Counted from the stretch's first letter, positions 42,951 through 52,555 are shown. The stretch is 54,054 bases of DNA from Lachnospiraceae bacterium UBA3689 (GCA_002371465.1 DFIU01000012.1:1-54054), one strand, 5' to 3'. Numbers and translations are program-made. Notes: generated from the letters alone by a model not told the origin.

Positions 42951-44651
42951 GTGGGAAGGTATAATCTATTAGACGAGCCCTGGGTTGAAGTGATCCGGGA
43001 GGCGGGAGGAAGGACAGAGAAAGTCTCTCTGAAAGAGGTCTTTGCCCATGCGGGCGAATACTATGATCTGGCAGGCGAGATGAAGACGCAGGACTTTGCT
43101 GTGCTGCGTGTCCTTGTAGCAGTTCTGCAGACAGTTTTCTCAAGATTTGACAGTGAGGGGAATCCCTACGACTGGATGGAGATTGACGAGGGGACGATGC
43201 GGCAGCTTGCGCCGGTTAATAGGGAGGACTTTAAAGATGAAGATCCTCTGTTCGATACTTGGCTGGATCTTTGGAAGAAGGGGGAGTTCCCGGCGATTGT
43301 GCAGGATTATCTGGAAGCCTTCAGAGAGCGCTTTTATCTGTTTGATGAGAAGTATCCCTTCTATCAGGTGACACAAGAGGAGATGCAGCAGATAGCAGCA
43401 GGCGGCGGCGAGTTCTACGGAAAGAATTTGAATAGGACGATCTCAGAAAGCAACAATAAAAGTGCTCTGTTCGCACCTGTTGCGGAGGGAGAAAAAGACA
43501 GGCTTAGCTATGACCAGTTGGTGCGCTGGCTGATTATGTTTCAGGGCTACACCGGAACGGGAGACAAGAAGAAAGTCAGGCAGACAAAGCTTGCCTGTTC
43601 CAAGGGCTGGCTGTATGATCTCGGGGGTGTGTGCCTGAAGGGACATAACCTTTTCGAGACGCTGATGCTGAACTGCATTCTGTCAACGGATTTTGATGAG
43701 GAATTGGAGGGAGAGGATCTGCATCCTCAGATTCCAGCGTGGGAGAGATCTCCTTTGGAGAATGTGGACGTATACTTTGATGGCGGGATTGATAACAGGG
43801 CGAGCCTTTATACAGCCTGGTCCAGAGCGATCGCCTTTGATCAAGACTACCAGGAGACAGATCCGTTCAGCTGCTTCATTGCCAAGCTGCCGGAGGTAGA
43901 CCATATTGAGAACTTTATGGAACCAATGACCTGCTGGGGGTGGAACAAGACAGGGCCTAATAAGGATAAATTCTCACCAAAGAAGCATCGTCCTGATGAA
44001 GCTGTCTGGAGACACTTTAACGTTCTCATGGGCGTGGGAAAGGAAGACGGTGAACACTTCCGACAGCCGGGAATCCTGTCCTGGTATCATAAAATCTGTA
44101 AGAATAGCGCTATGAGGGCTTTGTCGCACTTTAAGATCACAATCTGCAGCGCAAGTATGCGCGATGATGGAAATGCGACCTCCTGGTCTCCTGTTGATGA
44201 AATCATTGATGAAATTCGAATGGAGACAGCAGTTTTGACCGATGATAATCAAGACGGTTGGATTGAGCAGATCAATACCCTGGTCAACAATACCAGAGAG
44301 CGAATTGATCAGACACTCGGAAGTTTTTTGAGACAGCTCTCTGTTATTCGCGGGTTCGAAAGCAAGGACAATCATCTTGTGAATCAGGGACGGGAGGAAC
44401 TCTATCAGGATATTGACCAGTCCTTCAGGGACTGGCTCTACGGAATTCAGAAAGAGGATTCCATGAATGACAAAGCCCTGCAATGGTATGATTTCTTAGA
44501 GAGGGCGATTAGAGCCAAAGGAGAGGAAATCTTTAAAGGCGCGGGATTGAGGGATCTGAAGGGAATTAGTAAGGATGGCAGGGTCTTAAATATCGCAACG
44601 GCATACAGCTCTTTTGTATATAGGGTATTTACTCAATTTCATCAGAATTAA
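42951..44651 (+). CDS. casA: Cas8e / Cse1 (CasA), large subunit of Cascade
   Basis: About 566 residues. It recognises the PAM and recruits Cas3. The opening RYNLLDEPWVEV is the family signature. A zinc-like or loop region and the C-terminal four-helix bundle (about 400-560) follow. The GTG at 42951 has GAGGA about 9 nt upstream. The GTG at 42942 overlaps the cas3 stop and lies too close to that site. Somewhat longer than the E. coli protein (502). Confidence 0.93.
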   Translation: MGRYNLLDEPWVEVIREAGGRTEKVSLKEVFAHAGEYYDLAGEMKTQDFAVLRVLVAVLQTVFSRFDSEGNPYDWMEIDEGTMRQLAPVNREDFKDEDPLFDTWLDLWKKGEFPAIVQDYLEAFRERFYLFDEKYPFYQVTQEEMQQIAAGGGEFYGKNLNRTISESNNKSALFAPVAEGEKDRLSYDQLVRWLIMFQGYTGTGDKKKVRQTKLACSKGWLYDLGGVCLKGHNLFETLMLNCILSTDFDEELEGEDLHPQIPAWERSPLENVDVYFDGGIDNRASLYTAWSRAIAFDQDYQETDPFSCFIAKLPEVDHIENFMEPMTCWGWNKTGPNKDKFSPKKHRPDEAVWRHFNVLMGVGKEDGEHFRQPGILSWYHKICKNSAMRALSHFKITICSASMRDDGNATSWSPVDEIIDEIRMETAVLTDDNQDGWIEQINTLVNNTRERIDQTLGSFLRQLSVIRGFESKDNHLVNQGREELYQDIDQSFRDWLYGIQKEDSMNDKALQWYDFLERAIRAKGEEIFKGAGLRDLKGISKDGRVLNIATAYSSFVYRVFTQFHQN

Positions 44652-44660
44652 GGAGGAGTG

Positions 44661-45245
44661 ATGGATACAGAAAAGATCATAGGAAAAGGTACAGAGGCCA
44701 TCATTGCACGTCTGTACGGTCAGCTGGAGTATTCAGCCGGAAGGGCGAAGTTAGCCAAGCTCCGCAATTCGATGGGAAGGAACGACCAGACAGAGGCATA
44801 CCCGTTTCTGTTTGAGATGATGCCGGAAGAACTTCTGGGGCATACGAAGGAACTTGCGGATGAAGAGAAGGCCATCATCTGGAGTCTGCAATTCTATGCC
44901 CTCCTGCAGCAGGGAAGAAGTGACTGTGTGCACAGCAGAACAGAGGCACATCAGAACCTTGGGAGTTCTTTGGCAAAGCTCAGAGTGGGTGGTGACAGTG
45001 AAGCGGTTGACAGACGTTTTAATGCTATGATTCTGGCTGATACGGCAGAGGAGTTTCAGATACATCTGCGATATATGCTTCGATTGTATAAGTCGAAAGC
45101 CAAGGCGGGGAAGATTGATTTTGTGAAACTTGCGATGGATATCTATCGCTTTATTCACTGGGAAGGCGGTAAGGAACAGATCCGCCTGACCTGGTCAAGG
45201 GAGTACTATAAGGTAAATACAAAAGGAGAAGAAAATCATGACTAA
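44661..45245 (+). CDS. casB: Cas11 / Cse2 (CasB), small subunit of Cascade
   Basis: About 194 residues, all helical. LAKLRNSMGRN near the start and FVKLAMDIYRFIHW near the end match Cse2. It binds along the target strand in the Cascade belly. The ATG follows AGGAGG closely; the GTG at 44658 is too near. The stop overlaps the cas7 start by 8 nt. Confidence 0.9.
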   Translation: MDTEKIIGKGTEAIIARLYGQLEYSAGRAKLAKLRNSMGRNDQTEAYPFLFEMMPEELLGHTKELADEEKAIIWSLQFYALLQQGRSDCVHSRTEAHQNLGSSLAKLRVGGDSEAVDRRFNAMILADTAEEFQIHLRYMLRLYKSKAKAGKIDFVKLAMDIYRFIHWEGGKEQIRLTWSREYYKVNTKGEENHD

Positions 45246-46335
45246 GAAGAGACTCTACATGGATGTGCACGTTATTCAGACTTTACCTCCATCCAACATC
45301 AATCGTGACGATACCGGCAGCCCTAAGACCGCGCAGTACGGCGGTGTCCGCAGGGCAAGGGTCAGTTCGCAGGCCTGGAAGAGAGCCATGCGTACTTACT
45401 TCAATAGCAACGGTCAGAATTTAGGTGTAGGCGTTCGAACCAAGGACATAGTCTCCTATGTGGCAGATAAGGTGCTGGAGCAGGATCCGCAGATGGATCG
45501 GAATGCTGCCATGGAAGGTGCGGAACAGGCAATCAATAACGCAGGCATCACCACGAAAGACCATATGGCAAAGGCTCTCTTTTTCCTGGGTGAACAGCAG
45601 GCGAAGCAGCTGGCGAAGACTGTGTTGGAAGGAAAGAACACGAAGGAGGATAAAAAGGAACTTCAGAAGATTCTTGCGGATAATCCGGAGATTGATATAG
45701 CGCTCTTCGGGCGTATGGTAGCGGATGCACCGGAGCTGAATACGGATGCCTCCTGCCAGGTGGCGCATGCCATCTCTACACATGCTGTACAGACAGAGTT
45801 TGATTATTTTACAGCGATGGATGACCTCTCCACTGAGGAGCAGGCAGGAGCAGGGATGTTAGGCAGCATTGAGTATAACTCATCAACACTGTATCGCTAC
45901 GCCAATGTGGCTGTTCATGACTTCAGGAAGCAGTTGGACGATGGGGCATCTACAGTAGCAGCCTGCAAGCTTTTTGTGGAGGCCTTTTCCAATTCTCTGC
46001 CGACAGGTAAGGTCAATACGTTCGCTAATCAGACACTGCCAAGTCTGGTTATGGTTACGATCAGAGAAGACAGGCCTGTCAACCTGGTCTCCGCCTTTGA
46101 GCAGCCGGTACAGGCAAAAGCAGAGAGCGGCTATGTGAATGCGTCGATCAAGAAGCTGACAGCAGAGTATGAGAAGACGGGAAAGTTTGTAGAGACGCCG
46201 CTTGCCAATTTTTATCTTGAGATTGCCGATCAGTCCGTAAAAGACGGGATCGGGCAGGCATGCAGTAATATGCAGGATCTTCTGCAGCAGGTCGGTCGGG
46301 AGATTGAACAGCATCTGGAAGAAGCAGGTGATTGA
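45238..46335 (+). CDS. casC: Cas7e (CasC), Cascade backbone
   Basis: 365 residues. Six copies line the crRNA. The start YMDVHVIQTLPPSNINRDDTGSPKTAQYGGVRRARVSSQAWKR is diagnostic of type I-E Cas7. LPTGKVNTFANQTLP and the thumb region around 110-200 are normal. It overlaps the small-subunit gene, consistent with coupled translation of a subunit needed in many copies. Confidence 0.95.
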   Translation: MTKKRLYMDVHVIQTLPPSNINRDDTGSPKTAQYGGVRRARVSSQAWKRAMRTYFNSNGQNLGVGVRTKDIVSYVADKVLEQDPQMDRNAAMEGAEQAINNAGITTKDHMAKALFFLGEQQAKQLAKTVLEGKNTKEDKKELQKILADNPEIDIALFGRMVADAPELNTDASCQVAHAISTHAVQTEFDYFTAMDDLSTEEQAGAGMLGSIEYNSSTLYRYANVAVHDFRKQLDDGASTVAACKLFVEAFSNSLPTGKVNTFANQTLPSLVMVTIREDRPVNLVSAFEQPVQAKAESGYVNASIKKLTAEYEKTGKFVETPLANFYLEIADQSVKDGIGQACSNMQDLLQQVGREIEQHLEEAGD

Positions 46336-46336
46336 T

Positions 46337-47074
46337 TTGAAGACAATTCTGATGAAGTTTCAGGGGCCGCTTCAGTCCTATGGAACGGATTCTCATTTTG
46401 AGACACGCCATACAGACGACCATCCGTCCAAGGGAGCGGTTGTGGGACTGGTGGCGGCGGCAATGGGGATTCAACGTGAAGAGACGGACAAACTCCACGA
46501 GTTGCAGAATCTGAAGATGGCTGTTCGAGTGGATCAGGTCGGACAGACGCGTAAGGACTATCAGATTGCGGCAAAGTATAAGAAGGGGACTTTTACCCTT
46601 GAACGCAATTACGTTACAAATCGCTACTACCTGGAAGATGCCGTTTTTCTGGTGGCCCTGGAGGGAGAGGACAACCTGGTGGAGAATATCTGCCAGGCGC
46701 TTAAAGTACCGTACTTCCCTCTTTTTCTCGGAAGGAGATCCTGTCCTGTCAATTATGATTTTCTGTTGGGGACCTGCGATGGCACAGCGATTGAGCAGAT
46801 CAGGAAGCAGCCCTGGATGGCGGCAGACTGGTATCAGAAGAGACGGTCGACACAGGCTAAAGTCCGCCTGGATATCTATGGGGATGAGACCTGTCTGCCG
46901 GAAGGGAGGCAAAAGGCTCTCAGACGGGATCAACCGGTCTCGTTCTCACAGAGAGGGCGACAGCATGCTCTGCGATTTGAAGTGCATGAGAGTATGTTGA
47001 TCGACAATCCATACTATGTGAAGCCGGATGTGCAGACAGAGCATGATGCCTTTGCAGCTTTGGCGGAGGGATGA
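46337..47074 (+). CDS. casD: Cas5e (CasD), holds the crRNA 5' handle
   Basis: About 245 residues, starting KTILMKFQGPLQSYGTDSHF and RHTDDHPSKGAVVGLVAAAMGI, the classic Cas5e opening. TTG at 46337, 1 nt after the cas7 stop, is chosen because homology begins at MKTIL. An ATG at 46304 inside cas7 would add 11 residues unlike the family. The stop overlaps the region just before cas6e. Confidence 0.92.
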   Translation: MKTILMKFQGPLQSYGTDSHFETRHTDDHPSKGAVVGLVAAAMGIQREETDKLHELQNLKMAVRVDQVGQTRKDYQIAAKYKKGTFTLERNYVTNRYYLEDAVFLVALEGEDNLVENICQALKVPYFPLFLGRRSCPVNYDFLLGTCDGTAIEQIRKQPWMAADWYQKRRSTQAKVRLDIYGDETCLPEGRQKALRRDQPVSFSQRGRQHALRFEVHESMLIDNPYYVKPDVQTEHDAFAALAEG

Positions 47075-47075
47075 T

Positions 47076-47708
47076 ATGTATTTGAGCAGAGTTGAAATAG
47101 ATAGAGAAGATCGGACCGTTATGAGGAAGCTGAGCCATCTGGGGGCGTACCACAACTGGGTGGAACAGGCATTTCCCGGTGAGGTCAGAGAGGGAACAAG
47201 ATCAAGGAAGCTTTGGCGCATCGATCAGATTGCAGGAAAGAGCTACCTGCTTGTTGTGTCCGAATCACAGCCGGATCCGGGGCAGATGGAGGTATATGCT
47301 GTCAAGGGCAGTTTTGCCTGCAAAGAGTATGATCCTTTCCTTCGCTCTATTAAAAAAGGTGACAGCTATCGTTTCCGCGTGACTCTTAATCCGGTTCGTT
47401 CTGTGATAGAAGCAGGAATGAAGCGCGGAAAGGTATATCCTCTGTATGCGGAAGCGGATCAGCGTCGATTCTTTCTTGACAGAACGGCAAAGTATGGCTT
47501 TCATGTGGAAGAGGATCAAGTCCTTATCGTGGAAAAAGGAGAAGAAACCCTTCGGAAGCAGGGTAAGAGAGGAACGTCTCTTATCAAAGCTGTGTATGAA
47601 GGACAGCTGACGGTTGAAGATCCGGCTGCATTTGCCGATCTTCTCTGTCATGGAATGGGAAGAGAAAAAGCCTACGGTTTTGGACTGATGACTGTTATCA
47701 AAGGATAA
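47076..47708 (+). CDS. casE: Cas6e (CasE), crRNA-processing ribonuclease
   Basis: 210 residues. It cuts the repeat hairpin and stays bound to the 3' end. MYLSRVEIDRED is followed by HLGAYHNWVEQAFPG, holding the catalytic His, and the C-terminal Gly-rich loop MGREKAYGFGLMTV. ATG at 47076 behind GGCGGAGGG. It is 1 nt after the cas5 stop. Confidence 0.94.
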   Translation: MYLSRVEIDREDRTVMRKLSHLGAYHNWVEQAFPGEVREGTRSRKLWRIDQIAGKSYLLVVSESQPDPGQMEVYAVKGSFACKEYDPFLRSIKKGDSYRFRVTLNPVRSVIEAGMKRGKVYPLYAEADQRRFFLDRTAKYGFHVEEDQVLIVEKGEETLRKQGKRGTSLIKAVYEGQLTVEDPAAFADLLCHGMGREKAYGFGLMTVIKG

Positions 47709-47712
47709 GCGT

Positions 47713-48660
47713 ATGCAGGAAAAGCGTGGAGCGGACAAACCGGAACTGCAGCAGCTGCCAAGAATTGGTGATCGGGTGAGCTTTATCTATGTGGAACATG
47801 CCAAGATCAACCGCAAGGACAGTGCCATCACAGTGGCGATGGCCGAGGGAATCGTACAAATCCCGGTGGCTGTGATCGGGGTGTTCTTATTGGGACCGGG
47901 AACGGATATTACACATCGGGCAGTTCAGCTTCTGGGGGAGACCGGCACGTCAATTTGCTGGGTTGGGGAACAGGGAGTCAGGCAGTATGCGCATGGACGC
48001 GCCTTATCCCATTCTTCCAGGCTGCTGGAAGCCCAGGCGCGTCTTGTCTCCAATCAGCGGACCCGCCTGGATGTGGCAAGAAAAATGTATGCCATGCGTT
48101 TTCCCGGTGAAGACATCAGTAAACTGACGATGCAGCAGCTCCGAGGACGGGAAGGCGCCCGTGTCCGAAGGGTATATGCCTCCCTTTCCAAAGAAAATGG
48201 AGTCGCCTGGGGCGGGAGAGAGTACAAGGTTGATGATTTTGAGAACGGAACGCCCGTGAATCAGGCGCTATCCGTGGGAAATGTGGCTCTTTACGGTCTG
48301 GTTTACAGCGTGATTGCAGCTCTGGGGCTTAGCCCGGGCCTGGGATTTGTACATACGGGACATGACCTGTCCCTGGTCTATGATATTGCCGATCTCTATA
48401 AGGCCGAGGTGAGTATTCCGATTGCTTTTCAGGTGGCGTCTATGGAACAAAAAGATGGCTCCATTGATATTGAGTCCATGACGAGGCAGAGGATACGAGA
48501 CTTTATTTACCAATCAAAATTGATGGAGCGGATTGTAAGGGATATTCAGGACCTTCTGGGAGTTCCGGAAGAGGAACAGTTTGAGGCAGATCAGATTTAC
48601 CTCTGGGATGATAAGGAAAAACTGGTTAAACACGGAGTGAGCTATACGGAGGTGGAATAA
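47713..48660 (+). CDS. cas1: Cas1e integrase
   Basis: 315 residues. It integrates new spacers with Cas2. PRIGDRVSFIYVEHAKINRKDSAI and GVFLLGPGTDITHRAV are type I-E hallmarks. Metal ligands lie in REGARVRRVY (Glu), VHTGHDLSLVYDIADLYKAE (His, Asp). It continues directly into cas2: the stop is followed at once by ATG. Confidence 0.95.
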   Translation: MQEKRGADKPELQQLPRIGDRVSFIYVEHAKINRKDSAITVAMAEGIVQIPVAVIGVFLLGPGTDITHRAVQLLGETGTSICWVGEQGVRQYAHGRALSHSSRLLEAQARLVSNQRTRLDVARKMYAMRFPGEDISKLTMQQLRGREGARVRRVYASLSKENGVAWGGREYKVDDFENGTPVNQALSVGNVALYGLVYSVIAALGLSPGLGFVHTGHDLSLVYDIADLYKAEVSIPIAFQVASMEQKDGSIDIESMTRQRIRDFIYQSKLMERIVRDIQDLLGVPEEEQFEADQIYLWDDKEKLVKHGVSYTEVE

Positions 48661-49578
48661 ATGCCATTTACCGTAATCACGCTGACAAATGTTCCAAACT
48701 CTCTTCGAGGAGATCTGACAAAATGGATGCAGGAGATTGCAACTGGCGTTTATGTGGGGAATTTCAACAGCCGGGTGAGGGAGCAGCTTTGGAAACGCGT
48801 TTGTGACAATGTGAAGAAGGGGGAAGCTACTCTAAGTTACGCGGCAAGAAATGAGATCGGCTATACCTTCGACAGTTATCAGACCGGGCAGGAGGTTGTT
48901 CAACTGGACGGCATACCGCTCGTTCGATATCCAGCGCATCAAAGAGAAGGTAAAGCCGAGGAAAAGTTTGGCTTCAGTAAGGCTTATCAATCCCATATGC
49001 ATCATAAGATGGAACATCGATCCGGTCGCTCAAAGTCGGAGCAGAAGAGTGACTTGCCGGCTTATGTGCTTCTAGATCTTGAGACGACCGGTCTTGATGA
49101 GGAGAACAATCGAATCATCGAGATTGGGGCGATCAAGGTAAGTGAAAATCAAAAGGAAGAATTTCATCGCTTACTTTTGATGGACGGGGATGTACCGGAC
49201 TTTATCACGGAACTGACAGGGATTACGAAGCAAACACTTCTGGAGGAAGGCTGTGACAGAAGAGCCGCGGTGGAAGCCTTTGATGACTTCATCGGCGATT
49301 CTCTGCTGGTAGGGTACAATATCAAATTCGACATTAAGTTTCTTGAAAGCGAGTTTAGGAGATTGGATCTGCGCTGGAAAGTAAGACGACACGTTGATAT
49401 ACTTTCCATAGTGCGGAAGGAAAAACTGTTTCTGGATAATTACAAGCTTCCTAATGTATTATTGAGTTATGGGATCGATAAAGAGGTGCCGCATCGGGCT
49501 CTCGAGGACGTCAAGCTCCTAGCCGAGCTTCTTCCAAAGTTAAATGGATTTGAGGCTGAGCTAAAGAGAAAAGGCTAA
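48661..49578 (+). CDS. cas2: Cas2e fused to a DEDDh (DnaQ-like) 3'-5' exonuclease
   Basis: 305 residues. Residues 1-95 are Cas2e (PFTVITLTNVPNSLRGDLTKWM, ending GIPLVRYPA). A basic, His-rich linker spans 96-133 (SHMHHKMEHRSGRSKS). Residues 134-300 form a DEDDh exonuclease with LLDLETTGLD (Asp139, Glu141), GYNIKFDIKFL (Asp224) and HRALEDVKLL (His278, Asp283), so all four acidic residues and the His are present. Such fusions occur in some type I-E systems, and the exonuclease trims the PAM side of captured DNA before integration. The first repeat of the array begins only 20 nt after the stop. Confidence 0.95.
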   Translation: MPFTVITLTNVPNSLRGDLTKWMQEIATGVYVGNFNSRVREQLWKRVCDNVKKGEATLSYAARNEIGYTFDSYQTGQEVVQLDGIPLVRYPAHQREGKAEEKFGFSKAYQSHMHHKMEHRSGRSKSEQKSDLPAYVLLDLETTGLDEENNRIIEIGAIKVSENQKEEFHRLLLMDGDVPDFITELTGITKQTLLEEGCDRRAAVEAFDDFIGDSLLVGYNIKFDIKFLESEFRRLDLRWKVRRHVDILSIVRKEKLFLDNYKLPNVLLSYGIDKEVPHRALEDVKLLAELLPKLNGFEAELKRKG

Positions 49579-49598
49579 TTTTATGGGATCTTTTTAGT

Positions 49599-52555
49599 GT
49601 GTTCCCCGCGTATGCGGGGGTGATCCTGGGGGGGCCAATCGGTTCCCCGGTCCGCAAGAGTGTTCCCCGCGTATGCGGGGGTGATCCTAGGAGGATAAGG
49701 AATGACGATTGACAAAGCAGGTGTTCCCCGCGTATGCGGGGGTGATCCCTACAGGGCGGAGCCGATCCCTGAACAGATTGAGTGTTCCCCGCGTATGCGG
49801 GGGTGATCCCTCCGCCGCCAGATCTTTCATCGGTTGCGAGAGGTGTTCCCCGCGTATGCGGGGGTGATCCTAACGCGACTTGTGGAATTGATTTGAATAT
49901 CACGTGTTCCCCGCGTATGCGGGGGTGATCCTCTGCTGTCCGATGTGACGGCAAAAGGAATCACGTGTTCCCCGCGTATGCGGGGGTGATCCCGCCTCCA
50001 ATTCATCCGCAACCTCGGAATTTTCGTGTTCCCCGCGTATGCGGGGGTGATCCTGAACCTCAAGTAAGGAGGGTAAATGGCAATTAGTGTTCCCCGCGTA
50101 TGCGGGGGTGATCCTGCGCTTTTTCTGGTATGGCCGGAAATCTATCTGTGTTCCCCGCGTATGCGGGGGTGATCCTAAAATTTGCCTTCTGTGGCTCTTG
50201 CGCAGGAGGTGTTCCCCGCGTATGCGGGGGTGATCCTAAATGTCAACATCAAATATGATATTTATTTAAGTGTTCCCCGCGTATGCGGGGGTGATCCTAT
50301 CACGGGAGTTCGGAACACAAGCTCAAAGGGGTGTTCCCCGCGTATGCGGGGGTGATCCCTTTTGATTTCATTGAATTTGCACTTATAAAGGGTGTTCCCC
50401 GCGTATGCGGGGGTGATCCCGGCTACCACGGCAAGGGACAGGAACGCATACTGTGTTCCCCGCGTATGCGGGGGTGATCCTAAAAATAAAATCAGATCCT
50501 CATCAAAGTGTGCGTGTTCCCCGCGTATGCGGGGGTGATCCTCGGTGCTGGACGCGATCTGGAAAGATTGATCCGTGTTCCCCGCGTATGCGGGGGTGAT
50601 CCTGACGGGATAACCATTCATCCATCAGCTTCTCTGTGTTCCCCGCGTATGCGGGGGTGATCCTACAAAGAGCTGTTTCGGGATTGCCAGATGCTTGTGT
50701 TCCCCGCGTATGCGGGGGTGATCCCAAAGCGGAAGACGATGCAAGGCAGTACCAGGAGTGTTCCCCGCGTATGCGGGGGTGATCCTAAGAAATGACGATT
50801 ACCGAAGCAGTAAAAAAGGTGTTCCCCGCGTATGCGGGGGTGATCCCAATGGAATGAAAAGCTTAAAGATTAAACTCGGGTGTTCCCCGCGTATGCGGGG
50901 GTGATCCCAGACATGAAAAAGTTTATCGAAGGAAGACGGTGTGTTCCCCGCGTATGCGGGGGTGATCCTCTTTAAGGGCATCCCGATAGGCTTTTAGACG
51001 CGTGTTCCCCGCGTATGCGGGGGTGATCCCAATATCCGGGATGTCAAACCCGTCATATGGAAGTGTTCCCCGCGTATGCGGGGGTGATCCTGGTGGACAA
51101 ATCATCCGCCGTCACTGGGGAAAGTGTTCCCCGCGTATGCGGGGGTGATCCTATAAATCGCGATAAAGTTACCTTTACAAGTAGGTGTTCCCCGCGTATG
51201 CGGGGGTGATCCACATCGATATCTGGAACTTGAGGGGAATGTCTGTGTGTTCCCCGCGTATGCGGGGGTGATCCTATCAAACTCACGATCGACTGTAAGG
51301 GTCAGGTGTGTTCCCCGCGTATGCGGGGGTGATCCCATCAATCAGCAGCAGAAGACTCTTCAGGCTCAGTGTTCCCCGCGTATGCGGGGGTGATCCCAAA
51401 AACCACGATAGATTAAGCGTGATTAACTTGTGTTCCCCGCGTATGCGGGGGTGATCCTATGATATTTATTTAAATAATAGCAAAAAAATAGTGTTCCCCG
51501 CGTATGCGGGGGTGATCCCTCTCATGTCCAGCATTGGAAAAATCACCAGTGGTGTTCCCCGCGTATGCGGGGGTGATCCCTTGAAGATATTCGCAAAAAA
51601 ATGTACCGCTCAGTGTTCCCCGCGTATGCGGGGGTGATCCGACGATAACGGAACGACCGGAATAGTCGACACGGTGTTCCCCGCGTATGCGGGGGTGATC
51701 CTATTATGTGCGACGCAATGATGTTTTAATTGCAGTGTTCCCCGCGTATGCGGGGGTGATCCCGGTGAAAGCGCGGACCGCGCGGAGATCCTGACGTGTT
51801 CCCCGCGTATGCGGGGGTGATCCTTAGGGCATTTTCCAGGCTCCGCTTCTCCCGGTGTGTTCCCCGCGTATGCGGGGGTGATCCTCATGGCTTTCTGAAA
51901 AGGTTCCAGGATCAGCGGTGTTCCCCGCGTATGCGGGGGTGATCCCGGAAAATCCTTGCTTGTGCAGGGACGGTCTGAGTGTTCCCCGCGTATGCGGGGG
52001 TGATCCCAAAGGCACAGCACCAAGGATAGGCGCTCCCGGGTGTTCCCCGCGTATGCGGGGGTGATCCCGGTCTGGTCGTGGAGCGGAAAGGGAAAAACAG
52101 GTGTTCCCCGCGTATGCGGGGGTGATCCTCGACCCAGACGTCGAGGTCTTCCCATATCCGAGTGTTCCCCGCGTATGCGGGGGTGATCCTACGAGCTGGC
52201 GTCTCAGTAAAAGATATTTCCGGTGTTCCCCGCGTATGCGGGGGTGATCCTCAACTCCGAAACCAATAAACCGGCCAAGGCTCGTGTTCCCCGCGTATGC
52301 GGGGGTGATCCTGCACGATGCCGTGATCATCAATCCGGATATCGGTGTTCCCCGCGTATGCGGGGGTGATCCCCAGCCCGGGAGCTGCCTCTGTAAGAGC
52401 TGCGCGTGTTCCCCGCGTATGCGGGGGTGATCCCTAGCTTGATTGGCTCCGTGTCAGCTATGTCTTGTGTTCCCCGCGTATGCGGGGGTGATCCTCTATC
52501 TCGCCGTACAGAAAGAATACACGCAGCGTGTTCCCCGCGTATGCGGGGGTGATCC
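49599..52555 (+). CRISPR. Type I-E CRISPR array, 49 repeats and 48 spacers
   Basis: A 28-bp repeat that begins GTGTTCCCCGCG and ends GGGGGTGATCC recurs 49 times. I located each start: 49599, 49660, 49721 and so on every 61 nt to 51185, then 51247 and every 61 nt to 52528. All spacers are 33 nt except number 27 (51213-51246), which is 34. The inner CCCCGC/GCGGGG arms form the Cas6e hairpin with a GUAU loop. By comparison with the E. coli type I-E repeat, the plus strand is the crRNA sense and the crRNA 5' handle would be GUGAUCC plus one variable base. No degenerate repeat is visible at either end. Confidence 0.98.

Noticed and set aside
49511..52333. Minus-strand open frames across the array with HPRIRGEH, SPPHTRGT and ITPAYAGNT repeats
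   Set aside because: They are translations of the CRISPR repeat in three frames, a well-known artefact. The spacing follows the 61-nt array period.
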